A DNA stretch of 40,089 nt from an uncultured Holdemanella sp. Lineage in GTDB: Bacteria > Bacillota_I > Bacilli_A > Erysipelotrichales > Erysipelotrichaceae. The DNA is taken from assembly GCA_900754615.1 (NCBI GenBank), contig CAAEDN010000076.1:1-40089 (forward strand), in the 5' to 3' direction. Positions within the stretch are counted from its first letter, which is position 1. Each line of letters starts with the position of its first letter. The notes beneath the pieces were generated by a model. It ran no database searches. It saw only the letters and a list, made by a program, of their open reading frames with translations, and was not told the DNA's origin. A program made the position numbers and the translations under genes. This document shows, piece by piece, positions 1 to 8,277 of the stretch.

Positions 1-77
1 AGAAATGATTCTTGATCTGTTCATCTACATTATACAATTCTATATTAACCAGAATACTTTTCTTCCTGGTTTCATAA

Positions 78-757
78 TACGAAAAGAAGGTTGGAATTGG
101 GGGTGCATCCACTACAGGAACACTAGCACTTACGGCAGCTTCTTATTTTGAAGATATCACTTTGACAATTGGCTTAACTCCAAGTGATTTTATTTAGCAA
201 GGTTTTATGCAAGGCAAAAAAGATGGTTGTAAAGAATGGCCAATCGAAGGGGAATCACTATTTTCATATAGAGAAAAACCGCTTCCATATATGCCATTTT
301 GTTATAAACATCCTCAATATTGGCATGTGATTGAACAGGAAACAAAGCGAATGGGTGATATGATCAATTCTAGAAAGTTGTTTGATGATTCAGAAGCCGT
401 TCATCCGATTTTGGAAGAGAAAAAATCAAGATTGAAAAGATTCATGGAAAACTATTGATGATTGGTGTTGAAGATGATGTGTTGTGGGATGCTGCAAAAT
501 ACAATCGTCGCATGGAAGAACGAGAACATATATGCAAGTTAGAAGCTGTTGTGTATAAATATGGGACTCATTTTGTTTTTCCGGAAAGCATGTTAAAGAT
601 GATGCTTCCAATTGGTTTAGCAAGCTTTGTGAAATTTGCGCTTCAATCCGCAAGAAAACATCCAAAGGAATGCCTTGAAACACGCATAGATATTGATGTT
701 CGTATTAGGAATGCGATTGAAGAATGGAAAAGAGGTAAAGTAGGATATGGCGGATAA
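78..757 (+). pseudogene. Broken BAAT/acyl-CoA thioesterase-like hydrolase (C-terminal part)
   Basis: Read in one frame from about 78, this encodes a nucleophile-elbow-like GGASTTG followed by an alpha/beta-hydrolase body resembling the C-terminal catalytic domain of acyl-CoA thioester hydrolases related to bile-acid-CoA:amino acid N-acyltransferase (motifs SYREKPLPYMP, VEDDVLWDAAKY). Two lesions split it. A TAG at 197-199 stands where a codon between DFI and QGF should be (TGG to TAG is the simplest origin). One base is missing from the A-run at 420-425: restoring an A joins EEKK to IKIEKIHGKLLMIGVEDD and continues to the stop at 755-757. A stop at 75-77 and no recognisable upstream domain mean the N-terminal half is missing or lies outside the window. 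The fragments at 207-458 and 455-757 are not separate genes. Family assignment is by recognition only. Confidence 0.75.
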
Positions 758-1400
758 AATACAAAATGCGTATGAATCATCAAAGCATATATATGATGAT
801 GTTTTGACACAGGGGAATATTTTCAGTAAGCTGTATATTAAATTATTTTGGAGTGGTACAAACGATAATGATATAGCACAAAAAGTCTTATCATATATTC
901 CAAATGATTTTTCAGGTAATCTTCTAGATGTTCCAGTCGGAACAGCTGTATTTACTCAATGCAAGTGGATAGCTTTAAAAGATGCGCATATTACTTGTCT
1001 AGATTACAGTATGGATATGCTTGAACAAGCTAAGAAAAGATTTGATGGGTACGCACATATTAAATGTATTCAAGGGGATGTATCCAATTTAAAAATGAAT
1101 GATGAATTCTATGATATTGTGGTTTCTATGAATGGATTTCATGCTTTTCCAGATAAGAAAAAGGCATTTCAAGAAACGTGGCGAGTATTAAAACCAGGTG
1201 GTATCTTTATAGGATGTTTCTATATTAGGGGTAAATCTAAAAGAACAGATTGGCTTGTGAATCATATTCTTTCTAAGAAAGGATGGTTCACCCCACCATT
1301 TCAAACTGAGAAAGAACTTAGAAATATTCTAAAAGAGATGTACAAACAAATAGATCTTCACGTAGATGGATCGATGGTATATTTTTGTTGTACAAAATAA
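747..1400 (+). CDS. Class I SAM-dependent methyltransferase
   Basis: This is a 217-residue cytosolic methyltransferase of the UbiE/Methyltransf_11 type. The SAM-binding glycine-rich strand reads LLDVPVGTAVF (about residues 59-69). An acidic residue ends the next strand in CLDYSMDMLEQAKKRF. GDVSNLKMNDEFYDIVV marks the motif II/III region, and WRVLKPGGIFIG is the typical motif after the core. The length is normal for a single-domain enzyme and no lesion is visible. The ATG at 747 has a GAGG about 11 nt upstream and overlaps the end of the preceding pseudogene, suggesting one old transcription unit. Substrate is unknown; neighbouring hydrolases hint at small-molecule or lipid modification, but that is only inference. 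Confidence 0.85.
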   Translation: MADKIQNAYESSKHIYDDVLTQGNIFSKLYIKLFWSGTNDNDIAQKVLSYIPNDFSGNLLDVPVGTAVFTQCKWIALKDAHITCLDYSMDMLEQAKKRFDGYAHIKCIQGDVSNLKMNDEFYDIVVSMNGFHAFPDKKKAFQETWRVLKPGGIFIGCFYIRGKSKRTDWLVNHILSKKGWFTPPFQTEKELRNILKEMYKQIDLHVDGSMVYFCCTK

Positions 1401-1422
1401 TGTATGGATAGAAGGTGAGATT

Positions 1423-2186
1423 ATGTTGTTTCAAACAATTGGAAATGATTTGAATCCTGTGATTTTATTTTTTCATGCGATGGGTGTAACTGGAGAAAGC
1501 AGTATGCCAATTGCCGAAAAACTGTCAGATAAATATTATTGTTTTATGCCAACATCTACTGTTTATTGTTCAAATCAAAAGTATCTAGGTAAAAGTGATG
1601 AGATACAACAGATTAAACGATTTTTAAGTGATCATGGGATCAAAGAGATTGAACTAGTAGTAGCATCTTCGATTGGTGCAGATCTTGCGATGGTATTTCT
1701 AACAGATACAAAAATACCGGTTAAGCATATATTCTTTGATGGTGGTCAATTTGCACAGATTGGTAAGATAACACGTAGAATTATGGTTCCATTTTTATAT
1801 GTGGCCATGAAAAGTTTGTATTGGACAAATGGGAAAACATTGAAGAAAATTATGTGGTGTGACGATGATAATATTAAGCCTTATTTCATAGAAGCAGGAA
1901 AGAATTTGTCATATACAAATTTGAGAAAACAGATGGATGATAGTCTAGAAGATAAGCCATTTCCAAGATTATCAGAAGAGCTACAAAAACATACATTCTG
2001 GGAATTTGGGAGTAGAGAAGATCATTTTAAATATCGAAATGCAGTGATGCAAGCCTATAAATATGGAACTTTCCAGTTTTTGAGGGATTGAACCATATGG
2101 AATATCAAATTCGGTATCCAGATGGATTTGCCAGAATGTTAGAAATGATTATTAAGACAAATCAATTATCTGAGTTGACATTTTGA
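1423..2186 (+). pseudogene. Alpha/beta hydrolase, frameshifted before catalytic His
   Basis: The start at 1423 is chosen because GAAGGTGAG sits just upstream; an in-frame ATG at 1366 lies inside the methyltransferase and has no such site. The product begins as an alpha/beta hydrolase with FFHAMG (oxyanion region) and ASSIG at residues 81-85, where Ser83 would be the nucleophile (Ala replaces the first Gly of GxSxG). The open frame stops at 2091. The next frame immediately continues with EGLNHMEYQIRYPDG, a typical family C-terminus carrying the catalytic His, and ends at 2184-2186. Adding one T to the five-T run at 2077-2081 restores a protein of about 254 residues. As written, the 222-residue product lacks the catalytic His and is probably inactive. 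Confidence 0.75.
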
Positions 2187-2342
2187 AAGAAGGAATCAGA
2201 TAAATGCATTGTTGTAGAGATTAATATTGACTTGCTTCAAATGATGAAGCTAAGAAAAACACTTTAGTAGATCCTATTTCAAAGTCTCTTATATTTTGAA
2301 GAATATAAATATATGAAGGTTCATATTAAGGATAAGTGAAAA

Positions 2343-3044
2343 ATGATAGATAATTATTTAAAAGAAACATGTATGCTTGATTATTCCAATCCTGCAATTC
2401 AAGAATTGATTCAAAAGAAGAAGTGGAAGGAATTGGATGAATTTGAAAGAATCAAGGGAATATATAATTTTGTAAGAGATGATATCTTATTTGGATATAA
2501 TGAAGATGATGCGATTTGTGCATCAAAAGTATTATTCGATGGCTATGGCCAATGTAATACAAAAGGAACCTTATTTATGGCTCTTTTACGAGCTTGTCAG
2601 ATTCCATGTAGAATTCATGGTTTCACAATTGATAAAAGACTTCAAAAAGGAGCCATGACAGGGTTAGTGTATTGGAGTGCACCTCCAAATATCTTTCATA
2701 GTTGGGTGGAAATATATTTTGAGAATCAGTGGATTGAACTTGAAGGCTTTATTTTGGACAAGACATATCTTAAGAAATTACAGAATCAATTTCCAAATTG
2801 TAAAGGTGCATTTTGTGGATATGGTGTAGCAGTAAAAGATTTTAGAAATCCTACCATTGATTTTAATCGCAATTCTACATATATTCAAAGTGAAGGAATT
2901 ACACAAGATTTTGGCGTCTATGATTGTCCGGATGATTTACTAAAAGAACACCATCAACAAATGTCAAAGCTAAAAGGATTTGCCTATAGATATATAGGAA
3001 GACATTTCATGAATTGTAATGTAAAAAAGGTACGTCAAAGATGA
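2343..3044 (+). CDS. Transglutaminase-like cysteine peptidase-fold protein
   Basis: This 233-residue protein has a transglutaminase-core domain. The putative triad is Cys71 in GQCNTKG, His119 in FHSWVEIYF, and the acidic residue at about 134 after W130 (QWIELEG), where the family usually has Asp. There is no signal peptide or membrane segment, so a cytosolic site is likely. Such domains cleave or modify amide bonds in proteins or peptides; the substrate cannot be told here. The Shine-Dalgarno site is weak (AAGGA about 10 nt upstream). The stop overlaps the ATG of the next gene as ATGA, so the two are translationally coupled. Confidence 0.75.
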   Translation: MIDNYLKETCMLDYSNPAIQELIQKKKWKELDEFERIKGIYNFVRDDILFGYNEDDAICASKVLFDGYGQCNTKGTLFMALLRACQIPCRIHGFTIDKRLQKGAMTGLVYWSAPPNIFHSWVEIYFENQWIELEGFILDKTYLKKLQNQFPNCKGAFCGYGVAVKDFRNPTIDFNRNSTYIQSEGITQDFGVYDCPDDLLKEHHQQMSKLKGFAYRYIGRHFMNCNVKKVRQR

Positions 3045-3508
3045 AGTCAAAAAGAATAATTGTTGTAGTTGTTAGTAGTATGGTTTTATGTTTATGCTTA
3101 TTCTTTATATTTCAAAATGAAACAGATACAAGTACTTCTAATAAAGATTTAACATTGATTTATGAAGAGAAAGTATCTCCAAATAAGGAATATGTTTCTA
3201 ATAAAAAAGATATTGTGCATTATACAATTAAAATTTGTCAAGAGGATAAGAATAAGGTTTATGTTTATGCTGAATCGAATTCTCCTGTTTTTGAAAATAC
3301 AAATTATTCAGTTGATTATAATCAAAAATTATCTAAAGAAGATATTCAAATTAAATGGATAACACTTTCAGGGAGTACAGAACCTAAAGAGAATGATCAA
3401 CTAGGTCTTGCAAATGTCAAAATCTTATAAGATGGAAGTGTAGTCAATGAAAAAGTCATTAGTTTTGTAGGTAAAGGTGTTAAGGCCATTACGGATGTAA
3501 TTGGATAA
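3041..3508 (+). pseudogene. Membrane-anchored extracytoplasmic protein with early stop
   Basis: The start overlaps the preceding stop (ATGA). The product has a short Lys/Arg-rich N-terminus, one hydrophobic anchor or signal segment (about residues 6-24, VVVVSSMVLCLCLFFIF) and a polar outer domain. Translation stops at TAA 3428-3430 (129 residues), but the same frame continues for 25 sense codons (DGSVVNEKVISFVGKG...) to TAA 3506-3508. That continuation reads like a normal beta-strand/helix ending, so I suspect a nonsense change or sequence error rather than a real terminus. The family is not recognised. If the shorter form is real, the gene may still make a slightly truncated protein. Confidence 0.5.
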
Positions 3509-3527
3509 AATAAGGGAGTGTGATAGT

Positions 3528-3746
3528 GTGAAAAAAATGATATTAGGCATTGCTTGGCAACTTATGGGGTTTCTTGGCTCAATAGCTATTTTGTGCTCAG
3601 CATCAATTCATCAAATGAATTATAACGGGATTACTGGAATTTTAGGTAGTTTGTTGGGATTAGACTTAATAATTCCATTCATTGTTTGTATAACACTATT
3701 TATTTGTGGTTTAGTAGTCTGCTTCAAAGTAATAGGGGAAGAATAA
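3528..3746 (+). CDS. Small two-span membrane protein
   Basis: This encodes a 72-residue hydrophobic protein starting at GTG 3528, chosen because GGGAG at 3514-3518 lies 9 nt upstream. A TTG at 3501 overlaps the preceding frame and the ATG at 3537 is too far from the site. Two membrane segments are visible (about residues 5-24 and 43-66), separated by a short polar loop with HQMNYNG. The family is not recognised. It sits at the end of the decaying block, just before the TetR promoter. Function unknown. Confidence 0.5.
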   Translation: MKKMILGIAWQLMGFLGSIAILCSASIHQMNYNGITGILGSLLGLDLIIPFIVCITLFICGLVVCFKVIGEE

Positions 3747-3762
3747 ATTTCAATTTAAATAC

Positions 3763-3816
3763 TTGACAAATCTCTATGGATAAGAATAATATAACAGTGT
3801 GATATAACACTGTTAT
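3763..3816 (+). promoter_or_regulatory. tetR promoter with inverted-repeat operator
   Basis: The -35 TTGACA is at 3763-3768. A -10 TAATAT lies at 3787-3792, with an 18-nt spacer. A perfect inverted repeat, ATAACAGTGT-N6-ACACTGTTAT, spans 3791-3816. It overlaps the end of the -10 and the start of the transcript, the classic position for repression by the TetR protein encoded immediately downstream. Autoregulation is inferred. Confidence 0.75.
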
Positions 3817-3837
3817 ATTTATATATTGGAGATTTAT

Positions 3838-4464
3838 ATGTCAGAAAAAGCCGAGAAAACTAGAGAGAGAATATTGGATACTGCCATCAAACATTTCTTA
3901 AGAGATGGATTTAGTGGTGCTTCTTTAAGAAGTATCGTGAAAGATGCTGGTCTTACTACAGGAGCATTTTATAAGTACTATCCTACTAAGGAAATGCTTT
4001 TTGATGCACTTATTGATCCGTATATAGAGCATATATATGAAATATATGATGGGATATTAGCTGATTTTGAAAAGCTTTCTGCTCATGATCAGACAAACAA
4101 TATGTCAAATGCAGCCGATGATGGAACAGATCAAATGATTGATTATATTTATGAGCATTATGATCATTTTAGATTATTATTTAAATGTGGAGATAGTGGG
4201 AAATATGAAGCTTTTATTCATAATATGGTGAATAAAGAAATGAAGGCAACTAAGAAATATATGCAGATTATGAAGGAGGCTGGAATGAATTTACTAAAAG
4301 TTGATGAAAGTCTTATGCATATGATATATACTGGTTTTTTCTCATCTGTACTGCAAATAGTTGAACACGATATGGATAAAGAGATAGCTGAGAAAAATGT
4401 TCATCAATTAAAAGAATTTAACACAGGTGGTTGGGAAAGAATTTGGAATATTCAATTTAAATAA
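3838..4464 (+). CDS. TetR/AcrR family transcriptional regulator
   Basis: This 208-residue regulator has an N-terminal TetR helix-turn-helix (about residues 8-55; RILDTAIKHFLRDGFSGAS, then TTGAFYKYYPTKEMLFDAL) and a variable ligand-binding C-terminal domain. ATG 3838 is chosen over TTG 3826 because GGAG is placed 6 nt upstream. The strong inverted repeat in its own promoter is its likely operator, and a second palindromic element precedes the ABC genes. By analogy with similar tetR-ABC-ABC arrangements it probably derepresses the exporter when a ligand binds. The ligand is unknown. Confidence 0.85.
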   Translation: MSEKAEKTRERILDTAIKHFLRDGFSGASLRSIVKDAGLTTGAFYKYYPTKEMLFDALIDPYIEHIYEIYDGILADFEKLSAHDQTNNMSNAADDGTDQMIDYIYEHYDHFRLLFKCGDSGKYEAFIHNMVNKEMKATKKYMQIMKEAGMNLLKVDESLMHMIYTGFFSSVLQIVEHDMDKEIAEKNVHQLKEFNTGGWERIWNIQFK

Positions 4465-4502
4465 GGTGGCAATTGCCACCTATACTTATAACAGCGCAGT
4501 TA
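4465..4502 (+). promoter_or_regulatory. Palindromes between tetR and the ABC genes
   Basis: Right after the tetR stop is a perfect 16-bp palindrome, GGTGGCAATTGCCACC (4465-4480), able to form a 6-bp hairpin with an AATT loop but without a U-tract. TAAC-AGCGCA-GTTA (4489-4502) follows, a near-palindrome sharing the ATAACAG(T/C)G half-site with the tetR operator. It may be a second TetR site or an mRNA-processing hairpin. Confidence 0.4.
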
Positions 4503-4531
4503 GTTACGACTAATAATCAGGAGGGATTTGT

Positions 4532-6286
4532 ATGGAAGAAAAAAAGAAATCTACAATGCGTTGGATACTAGAGTGGGCTGGACAAAAGAAAATGGATTAT
4601 GTATGGAGTGTCATACTTGGAATGGGTAATGTGATTTTAAAAATCATTCCTTATTTTCTTATCGCAACGATTGTAAGGATGTTTTTAGAGGGGAATAAAG
4701 ATTTTAATACATATCTAAAAAATTCAATATGCATAGCTATTTCCTTTATTGTGGCCGAGTTTTGTCATTCACTCTCAACAACTCTTTCACATAAGGCTAC
4801 GTTTACTGTGCTTTCAAACATTCGTAAGGCATGTTTTGAAAAGCTAGCACGAGTGCCATTAGGATATGTGAAAGATACTTCGTCAGGTACATTTAAGAAT
4901 ATTATGGTGGAAAGAATTGATAGTATTGAAACAACGCTAGCACATATTATTCCTGAATTTACTTCAAATCTTATGGGACCTGTCGTTGTGTTGATCTACT
5001 TTTTTACGATCGACTATAGACTGGCTCTTTGGTCATTATTACCCATTATTATTGGTTTTTTATCTTATTTTGGGATGATGATTGATTTTAAACTAAACTT
5101 TGAGAAGACGGTAAACGCTACAAAAGATTTAAATGATGCAGCCGTTGAATATATTGATGGAATTGAAGTCATCAAGGCTTTTGGAAAAACAGAGAGTTCT
5201 TATGCGAAATTTACGAGTGCTGCCAAGGCCTATGCCAATTCTTTTATTTCCTGGATGAAAAAGTGTGCAATCTATCATGCGCTTATGTTGACGATAACAC
5301 CCTATACATTATTGACTGTGCTTCCTTTTGGAGCTCATTATGTTGAAAATGGCACACTTACAATGCCGGATTTTATCTTATGCATAATTTTATCATTAGG
5401 GATTGCCGGACCATTGATCACAGTTTTTTCCTATACGGATGATTTGGGAAAGATAGGTGTCATTGTTGACGAGATTGTTGGGATTCTAAATCAGCCTGAG
5501 TTAAATAGGCCATATAAAAGCATGGCTGTGCCAAAAGATAATTCAATCGAACTTTCAGATGTTAAGTTTGGATATCACAATAAAGAAATTCTTCATGGCA
5601 TTCATATGGAGTGTAAGGCAGGAAGTGTCAATGCGATTGTGGGTCCATCTGGAAGTGGTAAGTCAACAATCGCAAAATTGATTGCGGCTTTATGGGATGT
5701 GAATTCTGGAAGTATAAAAATTGGTGGTGTAGACATCAAACAAATGTCTCTTATGGACTTTAATCAAAAAATAGCATATGTAGCACAGGATAATTATTTG
5801 TTTAATGAAACTGTACGCGAAAACATTCGTCAAGGAAATCCCAATGCGAGTGATGAAGATATAATTGAAGTCACAAAAAAGAGTGGTTGTTACGACTTTA
5901 TAATGCAGTTAGAGAATGGTTTTGATACGATTGTCGGTGGTGCTGGTGGTCATCTTTCTGGAGGAGAAAGACAGCGTATTTCTATCGCAAGAGCCATGTT
6001 AAAAGATGCACCTATTGTGATTTTAGATGAGGCTACAGCGTATACGGATCCTGAAAATGAGGCAATTCTTCAAAATTCTATTGCACAACTTGTAGAAGGA
6101 AAGACACTGATTGTGATTGCACATAGGCTTTCTACAATAAAAGACAGTGATCAAATCTTTGTGGTAAATGATGGAAATGTAGTAGTACATGGCAAACATG
6201 AGCAACTTCTTTCATCATGTGTACTTTATAAAGATATGTGGAATGCCCACATTTCTGTAAAGGATACAGTAAAGGAGGGAAAATAA
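4532..6286 (+). CDS. ABC exporter half, permease-ATPase fusion (first subunit)
   Basis: This 584-residue protein has an N-terminal six-helix exporter domain (about 1-325) fused to an ATPase domain. It contains Walker A GPSGSGKST (371-379), signature LSGGERQR (from 475), Walker B VILDEAT with catalytic Glu500, and the switch His531 in IAHRLST. The ATPase motifs are all intact. AGGAGG lies just upstream of ATG 4532. Only two bases separate its stop from the next gene, which encodes the partner half, so the two most likely form a heterodimer. Placement behind tetR suggests an inducible exporter for a drug, peptide, lipid or siderophore-like compound. Direction and substrate are inferred. Confidence 0.9.
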   Translation: MEEKKKSTMRWILEWAGQKKMDYVWSVILGMGNVILKIIPYFLIATIVRMFLEGNKDFNTYLKNSICIAISFIVAEFCHSLSTTLSHKATFTVLSNIRKACFEKLARVPLGYVKDTSSGTFKNIMVERIDSIETTLAHIIPEFTSNLMGPVVVLIYFFTIDYRLALWSLLPIIIGFLSYFGMMIDFKLNFEKTVNATKDLNDAAVEYIDGIEVIKAFGKTESSYAKFTSAAKAYANSFISWMKKCAIYHALMLTITPYTLLTVLPFGAHYVENGTLTMPDFILCIILSLGIAGPLITVFSYTDDLGKIGVIVDEIVGILNQPELNRPYKSMAVPKDNSIELSDVKFGYHNKEILHGIHMECKAGSVNAIVGPSGSGKSTIAKLIAALWDVNSGSIKIGGVDIKQMSLMDFNQKIAYVAQDNYLFNETVRENIRQGNPNASDEDIIEVTKKSGCYDFIMQLENGFDTIVGGAGGHLSGGERQRISIARAMLKDAPIVILDEATAYTDPENEAILQNSIAQLVEGKTLIVIAHRLSTIKDSDQIFVVNDGNVVVHGKHEQLLSSCVLYKDMWNAHISVKDTVKEGK

Positions 6287-6287
6287 T

Positions 6288-8027
6288 ATGTTTGAAATCT
6301 TGGCAAAATTCTTTAAGTTTTCTGGTGAAGAAAACAGTAAAAAGTTTAAATTATCAATAGGAATTGGCTTAGTAGAAGCACTAGCTTCTGCCATGAAGAT
6401 ACCGGCTATTATGTATATATTGATGGGCTTGATTGAAGAAAAATCAATGGGTAAATATATTCTTGGCTCATTAGTCATTATGATTATTGCGATTGTGATA
6501 GATGTTGTTTGTAAAAGAATTTCGTCTGTACTTCAAACCGAAGGTGGATATAATGCGAGCGCATTTATGCGAATCAAGATCGCAGAACATCTCCGCTATC
6601 TTCCAATGGGATATTTTAATTCGAATAGTATTGGTGAGATTGCTTCTGTTACGACAAATACAATGGAAGTGCTTGGAGATATTGCCTCAAGAGTTGTAAT
6701 GCTTACAATGCAGGGAGTTTTAGAAACTGCAACGATTGTATTCATGATTCTAATTTTTGATGTAAGAATTGGATTGATATCGTTATTAGGTGTCATTGTA
6801 TTTTTTGTGATCAATTCAATTATGCAAAAAGCAGGAAAGATGGATTCAGAACAAAAGGTGCTGTGTGATACAGAACTAGTGAGTCAAATCATGGAATATG
6901 TACAGGGTATTTCGGAAGTAAAATCGTATAACTTATTGGGTAATCAGGCAAAGCGATTGAATGATGTGAATGATGCATGTGCTAAAATCAATACAAAAAT
7001 GGAATTTGTATTTGTACCTTATCATTTTCTTCAGGGTATTGTGACAAAGATTACTGGGACAATTATCATTATTTGTTGTGCTGCATTTTATATTAATGGA
7101 ACAATGAATTCGGTGTATGCGATTGGTATGAGCATTTCGGCTTTTATACTATATTCAAGTTTAGAGACTGCTGGAAATTATTCATCCCTTTTACATATGG
7201 TAAGTGTCTGTGTAGATAAAGCCAATGATATTCTTGCATTGAATACGATGGATATTGAAGGAAGGGAAATAGAACCCAAGAGTCATGATATTCAATTGGA
7301 TCATGTTTCATTTTCTTATGATAAGCGAAAAATCATTGATGATGTATCCTTGTCGATTCCAAAAAAAACAACTACAGCGATTGTAGGTCCTTCTGGAGGA
7401 GGTAAATCTACATTGTGCAATTTGATTGCGAGATTTTGGGATGTAGATGAAGGTGAAGTGAGTCTTGGAGGTATAAATGTAAAGGAGTATAGTATGAATA
7501 GTTTGATGAATAACTTTGCGTTTGTATTTCAAAGAGTGTACTTGTTTGCGGATACCATTGAAAATAATATTAAATTCGGCAATCAAGAAGCTACTCATGA
7601 ACAAGTTGTAATGGCAGCTAAGAAAGCTTGTTGCCATGAGTTTATAAGTCAATTGCCAGATGGATATAATACAGTTATTGGTGAAGGTGGAGCCACTCTT
7701 TCTGGTGGTGAAAAACAACGTATTTCCATTGCGCGTGCCATTATGAAGGATGCACCTATTATTATTTTGGATGAGGCAACAGCCAATGTGGATCCAGAAA
7801 ATGAAAAGGAATTAATGGAAGCTATCGATGCTTTGACAAAAGAAAAGACAATTATTATGATTGCACATAGATTAAAAACCGTCAGAAACGCGGATCAAAT
7901 AGTTGTGATAGATAAGGGGAGAATTGTACAACAAGGAACACACAATCAATTGATGAAACAAGAGGGTATCTATAAGCGCTTTGTGGATTCTAGAGAAAAG
8001 GCAGTAAGCTGGAAACTTGCACATTAA
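6288..8027 (+). CDS. ABC exporter half, permease-ATPase fusion (second subunit)
   Basis: This 579-residue protein has the same architecture as its upstream partner: membrane domain about 1-320, then an ATPase with GPSGGGKST (367-375), LSGGEKQR (from 471), ILDEATANVD with Glu496, and His527 in IAHRLKT. Both halves keep a catalytic Glu, so both sites may hydrolyse ATP. The start follows AAAGGAGG in the end of the first gene, implying one mRNA and coupled translation. Its last about 55 codons (7860-8027) recur, slightly diverged, at 9561-9731, beyond a DUF4143 ATPase gene. An intrinsic terminator follows at 8045. Confidence 0.9.
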   Translation: MFEILAKFFKFSGEENSKKFKLSIGIGLVEALASAMKIPAIMYILMGLIEEKSMGKYILGSLVIMIIAIVIDVVCKRISSVLQTEGGYNASAFMRIKIAEHLRYLPMGYFNSNSIGEIASVTTNTMEVLGDIASRVVMLTMQGVLETATIVFMILIFDVRIGLISLLGVIVFFVINSIMQKAGKMDSEQKVLCDTELVSQIMEYVQGISEVKSYNLLGNQAKRLNDVNDACAKINTKMEFVFVPYHFLQGIVTKITGTIIIICCAAFYINGTMNSVYAIGMSISAFILYSSLETAGNYSSLLHMVSVCVDKANDILALNTMDIEGREIEPKSHDIQLDHVSFSYDKRKIIDDVSLSIPKKTTTAIVGPSGGGKSTLCNLIARFWDVDEGEVSLGGINVKEYSMNSLMNNFAFVFQRVYLFADTIENNIKFGNQEATHEQVVMAAKKACCHEFISQLPDGYNTVIGEGGATLSGGEKQRISIARAIMKDAPIIILDEATANVDPENEKELMEAIDALTKEKTIIMIAHRLKTVRNADQIVVIDKGRIVQQGTHNQLMKQEGIYKRFVDSREKAVSWKLAH

Positions 8028-8044
8028 TTTAGTAATAAAAACAG

Positions 8045-8079
8045 ATAGCGTAGTCCAAAAATGATTACGCTATTTTATT
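8045..8079 (+). terminator. Terminator of the ABC exporter operon
   Basis: Stem ATAGCGTAGTC (8045-8055) pairs with GATTACGCTAT (8063-8073) with one G-U pair and a 7-nt loop. It is followed by TTTATT. Confidence 0.8.
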
Positions 8080-8181
8080 GTGTTGAATAGTTTAACTCTG
8101 TTAATTATTGCTTGTTTTCTTTATTTTGATTGGTAGATTCTTTTTGTAGATACTAAGAAAATACAAGCAAAAAGATAAATG

Positions 8182-8234
8182 GCGTTTAAGGGTACTGTTT
8201 TTAAAAAAATTAAAAAAACAGTACCCTTAAACGC
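8182..8234. repeat. Perfect 21-bp inverted repeat upstream of DUF4143 gene
   Basis: The left arm 8182-8202 (GCGTTTAAGGGTACTGTTTT plus T) and the right arm 8214-8234 are exact reverse complements around an 11-nt AT-rich loop. Each arm ends in a T- or A-run at the loop, so the hairpin does not have the usual terminator layout (a U-tract after the stem). It lies 44 nt before the ATPase start and may be an operator, a hairpin in the 5' leader, or the end of a small mobile element. Confidence 0.8.
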
Positions 8235-8277
8235 ACTTTATTATGTTATTATATATGTGTTAGAGGGAGAAATATAT

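Noticed and set aside
78..757. A true bile-acid-CoA:amino acid N-acyltransferase.
   Set aside because: The C-terminal fold fits the broad bacterial acyl-CoA thioesterase-like branch, the gene is broken, and no bile-acid context is present.
7308..7718. 136-codon frame on the minus strand inside the second ABC gene.
   Set aside because: It lies opposite a conserved ATPase domain and resembles no protein; it is a shadow of the real gene. The same applies to minus-strand frames at 21933-22406, 22944-23354 and 33434-33880.
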